From contig JAQIWT010000372.1 in the NCBI GenBank assembly GCA_034696485.1, forward strand, positions 1 through 21,998: a stretch of DNA of 21,998 nt, written 5' to 3'. The DNA is from Isohypsibius dastychi (Eukaryota; Tardigrada; Eutardigrada; Parachela; Isohypsibiidae). The position numbers and the translations under genes were made by a program. Under the pieces are notes generated by a model. The model did no database searches and had not been told where the DNA came from. It saw nothing but the letters and a program-made list of their open reading frames with translations. Positions 10,063 through 21,998 of this stretch are shown here, one piece after another (position 1 is the first letter of the stretch; each line of letters begins with the position of its first letter).

Positions 10063-12150
10063 TCAAGCATCCACCATTCCTGCCGATATCGTTGTCGTAA
10101 CCTGTGCAAAAATACTCGCTACTGTCATGCCCACATTGACTGTTTTCAAATGATCCGATACTACATACCACAGAGCGTAGAACAGAAGCCCGGATAACAG
10201 AACAGTACTCAACACAACGAGCAGAGGTGTTGTCCATGTACCAGAACCTGTAAGAGGGGGGGGGGATCTCGCCTTTTGAACTTAAGTGTTGAACGAGAAG
10301 CTTACTGCATTTCTCGTTTCGGTATCCGCAAATCGGCGAATTCCGCGGCGGCAAACCGCTAGCTGTCCTCCATTCCAATGTTCTATTCCCAAGTAGTTCT
10401 CCGCTCTCCAATAAACGAATCCCATCAGAGCAAACTACAGGCTACGAGAAATTCAATATTTCGGAATTAACTCGCATATAGTACAACGACAATTTGCACC
10501 TGAAATTTTCGACTTGGGGTTTGCATTTGGAAAATACATATCACATTCTGCCGTTCCCCAGCACCGTCTACGTAGATGTCGCCGATTTTCGGCACATGAA
10601 AGGTTCGATTGAGAAACAGCTCAGCAATTGATCGACCATTAAAATTACTGCTCTCATTCAACACCTGGAAGAAAAAACCGTTTAAACTGTATGGAAGACA
10701 CTATAATTTTGACTGCTTACTTGAGCAAGTGCCATAATTGCGGCATATGCCGTTAGCGGAAACTCGGTGAATTCAGTCGTTACATTGTATTGCTGTTTTG
10801 ATCTGTTTTTAAGCTCATCAATCAGAATCGTTTTATCCGGCCAGATTTGCGGAGCATTGATAAACGGGATCAACACCAAGAGATATTTTCTCCAAGCCGT
10901 CTCCTCCTAAACAATCTGGTGAAAACGATTAGGTGACCACTTAGCAAAACGTCTTACTTCGTTAAGGATTTCCGTCGGTGATGGCTCGATTTCGTCTAAT
11001 GGGCGCCGCATGATGGGTCCAGTGTATATCCATACCTGGAACGCGTGACAATTGAAACAGCAGCAATTAAAAAATGCACGCGCTGATCGCTTACGTAATC
11101 CGAGTATTCGATTCCGGCTCTTTTCACCGAATTCTACCGAAAAAAGATTTTGCTCAGTCATCGATGATCTTTTTTTTGCTCACCATAAACTGCTTCAGTC
11201 GCTTCGGCGGCAGTGAAATTATGACGACTGCTCAAAGGAAAAATCAAAAAATCAGGCTCAGATTTTGAGATCAAACAGCTCTCTTACTCCTGCATGATTT
11301 TGCGATGTCCTGTACAACTTCGGTGTAGTCCATCCTCGGAATTCTTGAATCGAAGCGGTACGGAATCACCTGGTAGATTTTCTGCTGAAGTAGAAAATAT
11401 ATAATTTGTTCAGCTACAACCAAATGGAACGGCATTATGAGAGATGCATAATCGTGGACAATGGCGATAGTTGACCAGTTGAATTTTAGTGAGAGCTGAT
11501 GAATCATCAGACTGTAGGCCATGTATTGCGCGTTTCCGAACGTGATAGTCGTTGGGTAGTCCTGACGATTGCGCAGATTGGAAAATGTCGTACCACTTTA
11601 AATGTTGATTAAGCAAATAATGTCACTTAGTAGAATCGTTTATCTTACGTCGAAAGAATGAAAGTGTCGGTTTCTGGTAAAAAGAATCAATTTGGTGATA
11701 TCGAGCGTTGAAACAGTACTGTATAGTATGTAAGATACCTCTTCCAAATGAAGCAAAGTCGGACGATTCATCACAACCTTCAATGTAAAAATGTTTTCTC
11801 AGATTTTCAGAATCAGATAAGGAGCCGAACCAGCGTATATCACAGCCATATGTTGGCCTCTGGAGCATCTTTTGTAGAACGTCTTGAAGAGCTGGTGGAA
11901 GTTGGCCGAGTAAGCCAGGCAATTTGAGATCTCAGAGTCCATGACGTACTCAGTTGTCAGATTGATCCGATTGTTGTACAGGCTGTGGACGTCGTGAATT
12001 GCCAGGTCGAAACCTGGTCCTGTGTACACTATTGACTGTGCCAGAGGCGGTTTGGTCATTCCATATACAAGTAAAGTCATATTGACGGAAACAGCGCGTG
12101 AAAATGGTAGGTCCATTCCGAGCTCGTGAATCAAAAGAGTAGAAGATGCT
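10063..12150 (-). CDS. Natriuretic peptide receptor-like protein with ANF ectodomain and short tail
   Basis: Exons by eye, 5' to 3': about 12150-11831, 11777-11739, 11673-11649, 11595-11288, 11227-11184, 11133-11095, 11035-10958, 10906-10721, 10664-10500, 10441-10306 and 10247-10063, with introns of about 50-65 bp (one near 56, others up to 65). The product resembles the ANF_receptor (periplasmic-binding type 1) ectodomain: VYTGPGFDLAIHDVH, GCDESSDFASFGRETDTF, FNWSTIAIVHDY and a juxtamembrane ICGYRNEKC. One helix (PLLVVLSTVLLSGLLFYALW) follows, then about 31 residues and TGA at 10063-10065. There is no kinase-homology or cyclase domain, as in the clearance receptor NPR-C. A donor inside the last exon would still end after PAV. 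The 5' end is unresolved: no in-frame ATG with a signal peptide is seen, so a further first exon probably lies above 12150. Confidence 0.78.
10256..10265. repeat. G10/C10 homopolymer in a splice acceptor tract
   Basis: Ten G on the + strand read as ten C in the receptor transcript, directly before TCTTACAG at the 3' end of the last intron (10248-10305). The run forms the polypyrimidine tract of that acceptor. Its length may vary between individuals or assemblies. Confidence 0.8.
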
Positions 12151-13711
12151 GAAAATCTGTGTACAGAAAATTGGTGATACAATCTCAGGGGAATCAGAAG
12201 GTCAATCGAGGCAGAGGGAGCGAATGTGACCAATCGGAGCAAGCCATCGTCTAATTTTTGTCAACCCCCCACCCCCCCCCCCGCTGATAAACTGCTCCGT
12301 TTTGCGGTTTGTTACTTGTGTGAACACGTTGATGATATGTCTGCCGAATCGTTCTGAAATTCAGTGAGTCAGCAACTGTCACATTCACCAGTGCTGTGTT
12401 TCCAGAATTTTCCTTGAACGGGAGAAACTTATCGACTTTTCTTATCTAGAAACTGATCCTCATCATGCGTAATTTCTTAGAAAACCAATGCAAGCATGGA
12501 GCACGTTGTGTTCCAGGGCCCGACTGCATTTCTTTAATTTCACATGTTCTGTGTGCTACATCATCGCTGTTATCGTGACTACTTCCTGTTGTTGGCTAAT
12601 TTTGTATTGATCTAGCTGGATTCATTGCTTCATTACAATCTCACTTACGGAATGCGACACTCACCGTCACTCATATGATGCTGATCAACAAAAAACGGAA
12701 CATTATGATTTTATGTTTGTTCGTGGATCAAAAGATTATTACAATATTCGGTGATCTTCTATAGTCATTGCTGTTTATCCCCGGGTAACAACTGGTCTTA
12801 TACAGTACCATAATCACTGGCCAAATTTTCACTCTCAGTATCAGAGGCGGGAACAAACAGCACTCAATTATTCTGCACCCTAGCACACTGTGATTTGAGC
12901 ACATTTGTTGCTCTTAATAATAGGACTCCTCAGGAGAATCACATCGCCAGGACTGGGAAGGGAATCGTGAAGAATCAGTCACTCACGAGATATTGACAAA
13001 AAAATGAAGTCGCACTGAACACGGCATTAACGGGCGTCTCAGTTTTTTAGCAGGTCACATCGCTCTTATCCCACTCAATACGTCCGCATATGGCACTGCT
13101 ATTTCATCAGAAGAAGTTCAATGCGTTCGTGCTTGCGAACTAGGGAATGCTAATGCCTTGCTACAGAAGTGCTTTTTTCCTTGACACGAACTTCGATTGT
13201 CCTCACAGCGATCTGCACGGACTTCGGGCCACGAGGGCCGGTCGAAGTTCCTCCGACTTTCATTGAAATTCAAGCACATGTCTGTTTTCACGTGCATTGA
13301 CTTCAATGTATCACACGAAACGCACTGTGTCTAAGCTAACTGATTCGCCATGTAAACTCAACCGCGGCCTGAGAGGAGACCTACCATGGAAGTACACGGC
13401 ATCTCTTCGCGGAAATCGGATTAATAAAACCATTGACTCGGTTGTTTATCAGAGCGAGTTGTACAAGACAGATGTCACTTTTATTGATTTTTGCAACACT
13501 TCACCGCATGGCGCCGGCTTTGGGTCGGAATTCTAGCTGATTTGGCAGCGAGTGGTCGAGAATACTAAAATACAATAGCAAAAACAGTCTTGACACCGGA
13601 AATTCAGGAAGTTTAAAATCTGGCTCTTTCCAACCAGTTTGCAAACCTGGTCGATAAATGTCGAAACTATCGGAAAATAGAAGATACGGCTAGACGCGAA
13701 GTTCAGTAAGG
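12151..13711. other. Long intergenic stretch with C-rich tract
   Basis: There are about 1.5 kb without a supported gene. It should contain the missing 5' exon and promoter of the receptor gene, and the 3' UTR of the kinase gene. A C6-A-C11 tract lies at 12265-12282. On the - strand AATAAA (TTTATT, 13480-13485) is a candidate kinase poly(A) signal. Open frames at 13118-13306 (-) and 13297-13536 (+) show no family features. Confidence 0.5.
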
Positions 13712-16039
<2,328 letters not shown>

Positions 16040-16715
16040 GGCAGATCAATGTGAAATTGTACATGCAATACTCAGATCATGAGTGTGGTCTATTCAGTGA
16101 AGAACAGTGTTTTCGTTGTGCTGGCGTGTGCGCTGTTACGCTGAAGGCCAGAACCTATCCTTTGATCTGACAAAGCGTCATAAATCGTGTATGACTCTTT
16201 TCAATTGACCTGTTTTCGAACCAGCGGTACTAAAACAACATCCGCTCAGATCAACAGAACCACCACAAGGGCTGACAGTGCTTTATTACCAACGTCATTT
16301 GTTGACATTTTTGGATTTCTCAAACAGATATACGGTTCGGTTCATCTGGCTGGTCATCGGCCAACGGCGACCCGAATCCCCATGACCTTTGAGCCTTGTT
16401 TGTGCAGTCACTAGAACAGACAGACAGTTGAGATTTTACCATAGTCTACTACTAAAGTCAATCGGAATTCGCACAAAAATAAATTCTTGGTTTACACTAT
16501 TGTTCTGTTGACACGCAGCGATTACTGACCGCGGTGAAGATGGTCTTATACGAATACTCCAGAAGTTGGATTACGTAAATACTCTGGCTGGTTGGTTGCG
16601 TCATTGCCCGAACTTCAACAACGCCTGCAGCTGTTGTGATTTTCACCGCTTTGCCAGCTGAGCCATACACTCGAGCATGTTCGTGCACGAAAATGAGAGT
16701 TCAATGGTTTGAGAG
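16040..16715. promoter_or_regulatory. Divergent intergenic region between kinase and lectin 3
   Basis: These 676 bases separate the start codons of the kinase (-) and lectin 3 (+) and so contain both promoters. I see no clear TATA box for either gene. An open frame on the - strand (16497-16688) has a fairly protein-like composition but no recognised family. The region could be a shared, two-way regulatory segment. Confidence 0.5.
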
Positions 16716-17792
16716 ATGACTTGCCGAATCAGATGGATAACAATGCTGATGTTCTGCACTTCCATCTTAAATCAATCAGTTGTCACTCCAGCAGTTGATC
16801 CATTTCAGTTTATACCAGCTGGTATCACATTCCCAACCCGAACTGCAGGAAGCACAACTGAGCTCACAGTAACGATTTTCATCAGCTTCTTTTTCTGCAA
16901 ATTATTTCACCTTTTACCTCTCTAGCTGAATGGGGATCTCATGACGGCAGTTGTCACACCAACAAGCCCCTTTCTGACGTTATCATGCAGACAGACGAAA
17001 ACCTGTCTGAAAATTGTCGACCAGTCCTATGGCCCCAGCTGTGACGAGGATGAAAACCGAGAATGCCACGATGAAGCATGTATCCCAAAAGCGGATCTTC
17101 GTGATGTTCTCAGTACACTATGTAATGATAAAGAACGCTGCACGGTAACTGCGAAGAAGAACAGCTTCCCGGATACATGCCAGAATTCAGACAGCGTTCT
17201 ACGGATAAAGTATAGATGCTCATCGAGCGAAAAAGTAGGAAAGGTTAGCGATGTGCGAATATCATATTATTTTGCGTGAACAAATATCATTTCGCAGAGC
17301 TGCTCCGGTTCCAGAATAGAATTCTCAAAAAGGATTAAGGCAGGGTCGAAGGGGCTGATCGGATGCGCGGATGATTCTTTCACTACGGTCTCGGTGCTGT
17401 CAGCCAGTTACGAACATGTCGGTGATGCTGGAGTGGCCACCAGAAGACCTGTCCTTGATGGAGTTTTGGCACAGTGTCCCAAACAGACCTCCAACACGTG
17501 CTTTGTGCAAGCTACGGCTTCTGATCTCTCTGAAGTGTTGGTCATAACGTACGAGTGTTCCGCACAAGTCCAGAAGCAGGTTGGTGCGATCAAAGCAAGA
17601 ATATGGCCTGATCACTATGGTCAGTCAAAATTACGCTCCTTCTGTATTTTGATTCAGAGAACGCTAAAATATTGCCGGCTAATCAACGTGATATTTCTTG
17701 AATGGCATGTTTCACCTAATCCGGTTTTGTTTCAGCCTTTTCGGACCGTATTATGCCGTTTCAGAAAGACGTCACCGTTTTTCATGTGCTGA
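16716..17792 (+). CDS. Secreted tandem SUEL-type lectin 3, diverged paralogue
   Basis: Four exons: 16716-16868, 16926-17243, 17298-17579 and 17736-17792, phase 0, giving 269 residues. The start may be ATG 16716 or 16743; the second begins a tighter hydrophobic segment (MLMFCTSILNQSVV). Exon 2 is a SUEL-like domain (TLSCRQTKTCLKIVDQSYG, CNDKERC, LRIKYRC). Exon 3 is a diverged second domain (VSVLSASYE, VLAQCPKQTSNTC, ITYEC). Exon 4 ends in an 18-residue tail closing with FFMC. Exons 2-4 are exactly as long as in lectins 1 and 2, which lie 7 kb away, although the sequence is much more diverged. The PNWQDF linker motif of the other two is absent. AATAAA at 17885-17890 is a likely poly(A) signal. 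Probably secreted; ligand unknown. Confidence 0.8.
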
Positions 17793-18650
17793 CCAGGATG
17801 AACATCTTACGGCAATGGTTGGTTTCTTTGTTGCCCGGCCTGCAATCAGCACTGGTTCTCTTCGAGTTCGTTTATCTCGGTCTAAATAAAGTTCTGAACA
17901 GTGCCGTTCCACGTACTAAACGAAACCCATCGGTGACGTTTGAATGATCCTTTTACATTGGCAGCTTAAATTTGCAAGTGACCTGAGAGAAAATATGCAT
18001 CAATATTACCAATCCGCATTATGAGACAATCGCGTCAACATGGCTGAGAAAAAAGCACCGATGATCCATTTAAAATTTGGTCTAGATGTTGGAAATCACT
18101 GAACCAAACTCAAATCAAGAACATCATCGAAATTAAATTGCATCAAGAAGTCACTCCGACTGCAGAGCAACCCGCCTGAATGACCAAAATAACATTATTG
18201 CGGTACATTATTATATATTCTGGTACATTATTGTACTGTATAGCACTCCAACTAAACGAACGAAAAAACCTTATTTCTCAACAGCAGCAACCAAGCTACA
18301 ATCACATTGGTCCTGCCCCTTCTCAATGTGTGAGCTTTAAGCAAAAACATGGTCTATGAAACCACCTCAATTACCACCTAAATTTCTGCGGAGCTCCCCT
18401 GCAGTTCTATTACATCTTTCGTGTTTTCCCATTTCTTGACGGGAATTTACCGATATTGAATCACATAAACACATCCTTCATTCAAAACCAGATCAAAACC
18501 TCAAATCGGCAGAATTCCGCATTTGGGACCGAGACAAATCCAAATTCACCAACACACATCCTAACCTATCATCGAAGCATGGCTAAAACAACAATTTCAC
18601 AAAAAGCGCCAGCGTTTTCTAGGCCTTCAATCAAATAACACCGTTCGCTA
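17793..18650. other. Intergenic between lectin 3 and ZGPAT homologue
   Basis: This contains the lectin 3 poly(A) signal (17885-17890) and then AT-rich DNA between convergent genes. GGTACATTATT occurs twice at a spacing of 20 bases (18202 and 18222). No further gene is supported. Confidence 0.5.
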
Positions 18651-21600
18651 TCAAAAATCAATCAAAGCTTTCTTCGTTTTGTGACTCTTTTGTTCTCTCT
18701 CGATTGCTTTCTGGCGTCGAAGAACTCCAGACAGTTCAGCTTCCTTTCCTGCGATTTTTGACCGGATGACATCGGCAGCCCGTTTATCCCTGTTTCACAA
18801 ACCGTCATAACAAGAAATAAGCCTCAACCACTTAAAATACTCACGTGCTCTCGTTCCGTGTCAATGAACTCCTAAGCTTTCCAATATCCCTCTCCAGAGA
18901 GGAGACCTTATCGTGGAGCTTGAAGGCCTAAATATTACGGAAAGGTCACATTAAACACCGGAAACTTTTTGAAGTATTGAATTATTCTTGAATTATTCAC
19001 TCTTCAGTCGTCTCGATGAGCACGTCTTTCGTAGAGAACACAGAGTAGGAACAATTTCAGAAAAAAGAGCCAAACATTTGGAATTATCTTTTGGGAAAAC
19101 TTGGGAAGTGAACTCTTTCAGCTATTGACAAAAACCGTTTTTTGTGAAGAATCTTTTTGAGGTTTAAGAACTCACTTCAACATTCAGCTGCCTAGGATTG
19201 GTTGATGTCACATTTGGTTTTGCAGTTGCTCGAGCGGTATCAATGCAAATATCACCGAGACGGCCGGATCGTTGATCTTTCACTTTCTTCATTTGGGAAT
19301 TGATCAGTGAAAACATATCTGTCTTCTCACGGGGAGTCATTTTCGCTGACTTAATCCTCCTCCGTTGTTTTCCACCTCTTCTCATCCCCGAACGTCCAAC
19401 CTTCTCCGTTATTCTTCCTTCTCGCAGATCCATGCAAAAATCGAGCGAACGTCCTGAAGAACAAAGACGGACAACGTAAAATTTTCAGGTAAAAAAGTCG
19501 GCTGATCACGATGAATATTTTGATTGGTCAAAACAGTGCAATGGAACATTATCATAGCAGATTTCGCCAGTCAGAATTAATGCTCACCTTTCGGCAAAAC
19601 TTCAGCGGTAATCGGTTCAACGCGACCCCCAGGACGATTTCCGAGCCCTTGACTACCAAAATAAAACATGAGAAATCAGCCGTGAGCAGCCGATCCAATA
19701 AAAAAAAACTGAACCATGTGGAAAAAAACGAAAAAAACATCAGATTCGGAAAGCAAGATTCGGATGTAAATTCACGACTTTACCGAGAGTCAGAAAACGT
19801 GAATGTAAGTAAGATTTAAATTGAAAGATTAAGAAATCGGTCGTTTTAACGGATTTTAGTCCAAGGAAGAGATGCAGCTTCTATGAAATTGGTTATTCCG
19901 TGTTAAATACCAATGTTGAATATATTCGAAGTAAATGCGTACTTGAAGTCGTGAACATAACTGAATCATCGCTTTCAAATTACCACTCACAATTAATTAT
20001 AGAATGGTATTAGACTCTCACCCAACAATGAAGCCCATTTTCGCCATGAGTTTCGATGCAAAACCCTAAATCAAATCAAGATTACAGCTTGCAAACTGAA
20101 TATATCCAAATGAATTCGGTTACCCTCGTATGAGTTTCCCAGCCACCGAATTCTCCTGAAACCTGTTGAACCGGCGCAGCATCCCAGGCTAAATGTGGAG
20201 TGAACTCGCTCTCATCATTTTCACTTTTGTTATCTTCGTTCTCTTCCATCGGTCCATCGTCCTCCTCCGGTATCAGTCCATCAGAATCACCTATACACTA
20301 GGACAATCAATACCATTGAAGATAATAAAACCAATTTACAAATCAATAAAAAATTTACCGATTCCAAAATTCAAAAAGAACAAAGGTTCGAAAATGGTAG
20401 ATATTTCAAAATTTCAAACACACATTTCAATTTCCAAGAGTCCAGGCTCACCCTCGGATATCAGCGGGATAATATCTGAGATCTCAAAAGTTGTCGCACT
20501 GTTAGACTTTTGCAACCGAACGGAAACAGTAGGATTAGAATCTTCGGATCCGGAAGAGATTTCCGAAACTGTTCCATTCATCCAGATCCCATCATTTCCT
20601 TTGCACAAACAAGCCATTCCGACGACAAGGTTTCTGCAAAAACCATAAAAACTCAACAAGAACGATCTTCCCAAATCATCGTCGTAAAACATGAAAATCA
20701 GACTACCAAAAATAGGTAAATTATGTTCAATCAAGCTGAAATAGGCATAAATACTGATCATACAAAACAGAAGCTGATTAAAAGTTCAAGTAAACAGATG
20801 GTGAAAATAAGAGTGAAGTTGATGAAAGATTCCACTTCCGGTTCAAGTCAGAACCAAGCATTGGTATGACACATTTAAAACCGAACAATAACAATCACAA
20901 CAAAACGATCATCAAAAAAACGCTAGAATTTTACGCCGAAAATACTCGACTGGGAAGAAACTCACTTAGCTCAATGGCGGGATAATCTGAAATCCAGACA
21001 AAAATCATCAAACGACTTACGAATAATCGGGAACTTCGTACGGCCTCAGTTTCGACAGCGCATAGATTTCCCCATGTGAATAATGACAATTTCCATCCTC
21101 AAATCTACATTTTCCGTCCAAATAATACTGACAAGGAACCATTTTCCGATGAGTGGGCTGAAGGAATAAAACGCGAACATGAACTTCATCGACGTCGTCT
21201 TTGACTGGACTTGAATCAACAGCCTGGATCATGGCGTTACTGTACTGCATCTGGCCCCAACTATGCTGAAAAGGAACTCGGCATTGCATGTGGAGAAGAG
21301 CCTGGTGGAGCTCATCCTCCGCGGATGAAAGATCGGAATCCAAAAACAGAGAATTGGAACAACGAGCTTCCGGACCTTTTTCCGTCGGGTCGTTTTCAGC
21401 TGAGTCAGGGATTAAATTCACAGAGCTCTCCGAACTTGGTATTTCCGATGTGTCTGAAAAGAAAATGTGAAAATAATTCTAATTTCTGAGCCCGGGGATA
21501 TTTGATAAATTGACAGAAATACCTTCGAGAAGCGCTATCAGCTCGTCCAGAGAATCGATGATCTGCTGAAGATCTGGATTTGGTTCGGAACTTGCTCCCA

Positions 21601-21780
21601 TAACAGTGATGATCTGTTCTCTCTGAAGCACAGGAAGAATGAATTTTACTCAGTAATGGAATGGTCAATTATCCAAAAAGAAAAACACAACAGCGACGAC
21701 GACGACGAAAAAAAAACACAACCATAAAGCCATGCAATTTAGCACTTTAATACCTGCAGCCGATATTGTTCTAGAGACAT
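18651..21780 (-). CDS. ZGPAT: ZGPAT homologue (CCCH zinc finger and G-patch protein)
   Basis: Ten exons, 5' to 3': 21780-21754, 21622-21523, 21453-21021, 20633-20452, 20290-20124, 20065-20022, 19652-19588, 19453-19176, 18927-18845 and 18789-18651. All phases agree, giving 505 residues; human ZGPAT has 531. It starts MSLEQYRLQ. A CCCH finger follows (C-x7-C-x6-C-x3-H in CQYYLDGKC...CHYSH) after the family motif FLQPTHRKMVPC. A Tudor-like segment (NLVVGMACLCKG) comes next, then an acidic stretch and FGGWETHTR leading into a G-patch (GFASKLMAKMGF, GQGLGNRPGGRVEP). The last two exons form a charged coiled coil (LERDIGKLRSSL, AELSGVLRRQKAIEREQ). In vertebrates ZGPAT is a nuclear DNA-binding repressor working with the NuRD complex, and G-patch proteins often activate DEAH helicases. 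No damage is seen. Intron 3 (20634-21020) is unusually long for this window. Confidence 0.93.
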
Positions 21781-21998
21781 CTCAAAAATAAATTACGAGC
21801 TGGATTACGAGCTGGGTTCCAGCCCCTTTTCGGATCAATTTCCGAACAAAAATCTTGAAAAAGATCGGACATGAACAGAATTTACACAGAATCAAAAAAA
21901 GTCAGTGGTTTGTTGGGGATAGGATAGGATAGGTATGTCACATATATCTCCACAGGGAGACCCGCTGCATCGAAGCTGATAGGGTCCGCACCCCGTCT
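21781..21998. other. Upstream region of the ZGPAT homologue
   Basis: This should hold the ZGPAT 5' UTR and promoter. It contains a perfect 12-base tandem duplication (21792-21815) and a short GGATA repeat (about 21917-21932). No gene is seen before the window ends. Confidence 0.5.
21792..21815. repeat. Perfect tandem 12-mer, two copies
   Basis: ATTACGAGCTGG occurs twice back to back, 12 bases upstream of the ZGPAT start codon, probably within its 5' UTR. Confidence 0.85.

Noticed and set aside
13118-13536. Two open frames in the gap before the kinase gene
   Set aside because: No motifs, no splice context, and lengths expected by chance.
16497-16688. Open frame on the - strand upstream of lectin 3
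   Set aside because: The composition is fairly protein-like, but there is no family resemblance, no splice partner and no supporting poly(A) signal.
20193-20648. 151-codon open frame on the + strand
   Set aside because: It lies antisense to ZGPAT exons and introns 20124-20633, whose - strand reading has clear family motifs and matching splice phases.

Overview
The window is eukaryotic nuclear DNA from an invertebrate. Genes are split by many short GT-AG introns (mostly 50-65 bp), AATAAA poly(A) signals follow several genes, and the products are metazoan families. The mix fits a compact ecdysozoan genome: a legumain, SUEL-type lectins, a receptor tyrosine kinase, a natriuretic-peptide-receptor-like protein and a PARP3-like relic. 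A tardigrade is my best guess and a small crustacean is possible. I cannot fix the species from sequence alone.

Layout, left to right: a damaged PARP3-like gene (+, 689-2022); an F-box protein gene (-, 2444-3545) with one apparent frameshift; a nine-exon legumain (C13 cysteine protease) gene (+, 4560-6392) with a clear TATA box; two adjacent paralogous secreted SUEL-type lectins (+, 7174-8159 and 8660-9647); a natriuretic-peptide-receptor-like gene (-, about 12150 to 10063) that ends just after its transmembrane helix; a gene-poor stretch (12150-13711); a receptor tyrosine kinase whose ectodomain is a GH16 beta-glucanase fold (-, 13712-16039); a third lectin paralogue (+, 16716-17792), transcribed divergently from the kinase; and a ten-exon ZGPAT homologue (-, 18651-21780).

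The most interesting object is the GH16 receptor tyrosine kinase. One exon encodes signal peptide, GH16 domain, transmembrane helix and juxtamembrane region, and splices into a split kinase domain with all core catalytic motifs. The GH16 active-site motif E-x-D-x-x-E has become S-x-S-x-x-D, so the ectodomain looks like a dead enzyme kept as a glycan sensor wired to tyrosine phosphorylation. Carbohydrate-binding lectin genes lie on both sides, one of them head-to-head with it. A shared role in glycan recognition (immunity, feeding or matrix) is an inference.

Other points: the three lectins share identical internal exon lengths (318, 282 and 57 bp) and an unusual last exon with a C-terminal cysteine. 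The legumain promoter has a decayed look-alike beside the PARP3 relic, in which both the TATA and AP-1-like elements are altered. Gene models were spliced by eye, using reading-frame continuity and family resemblance.
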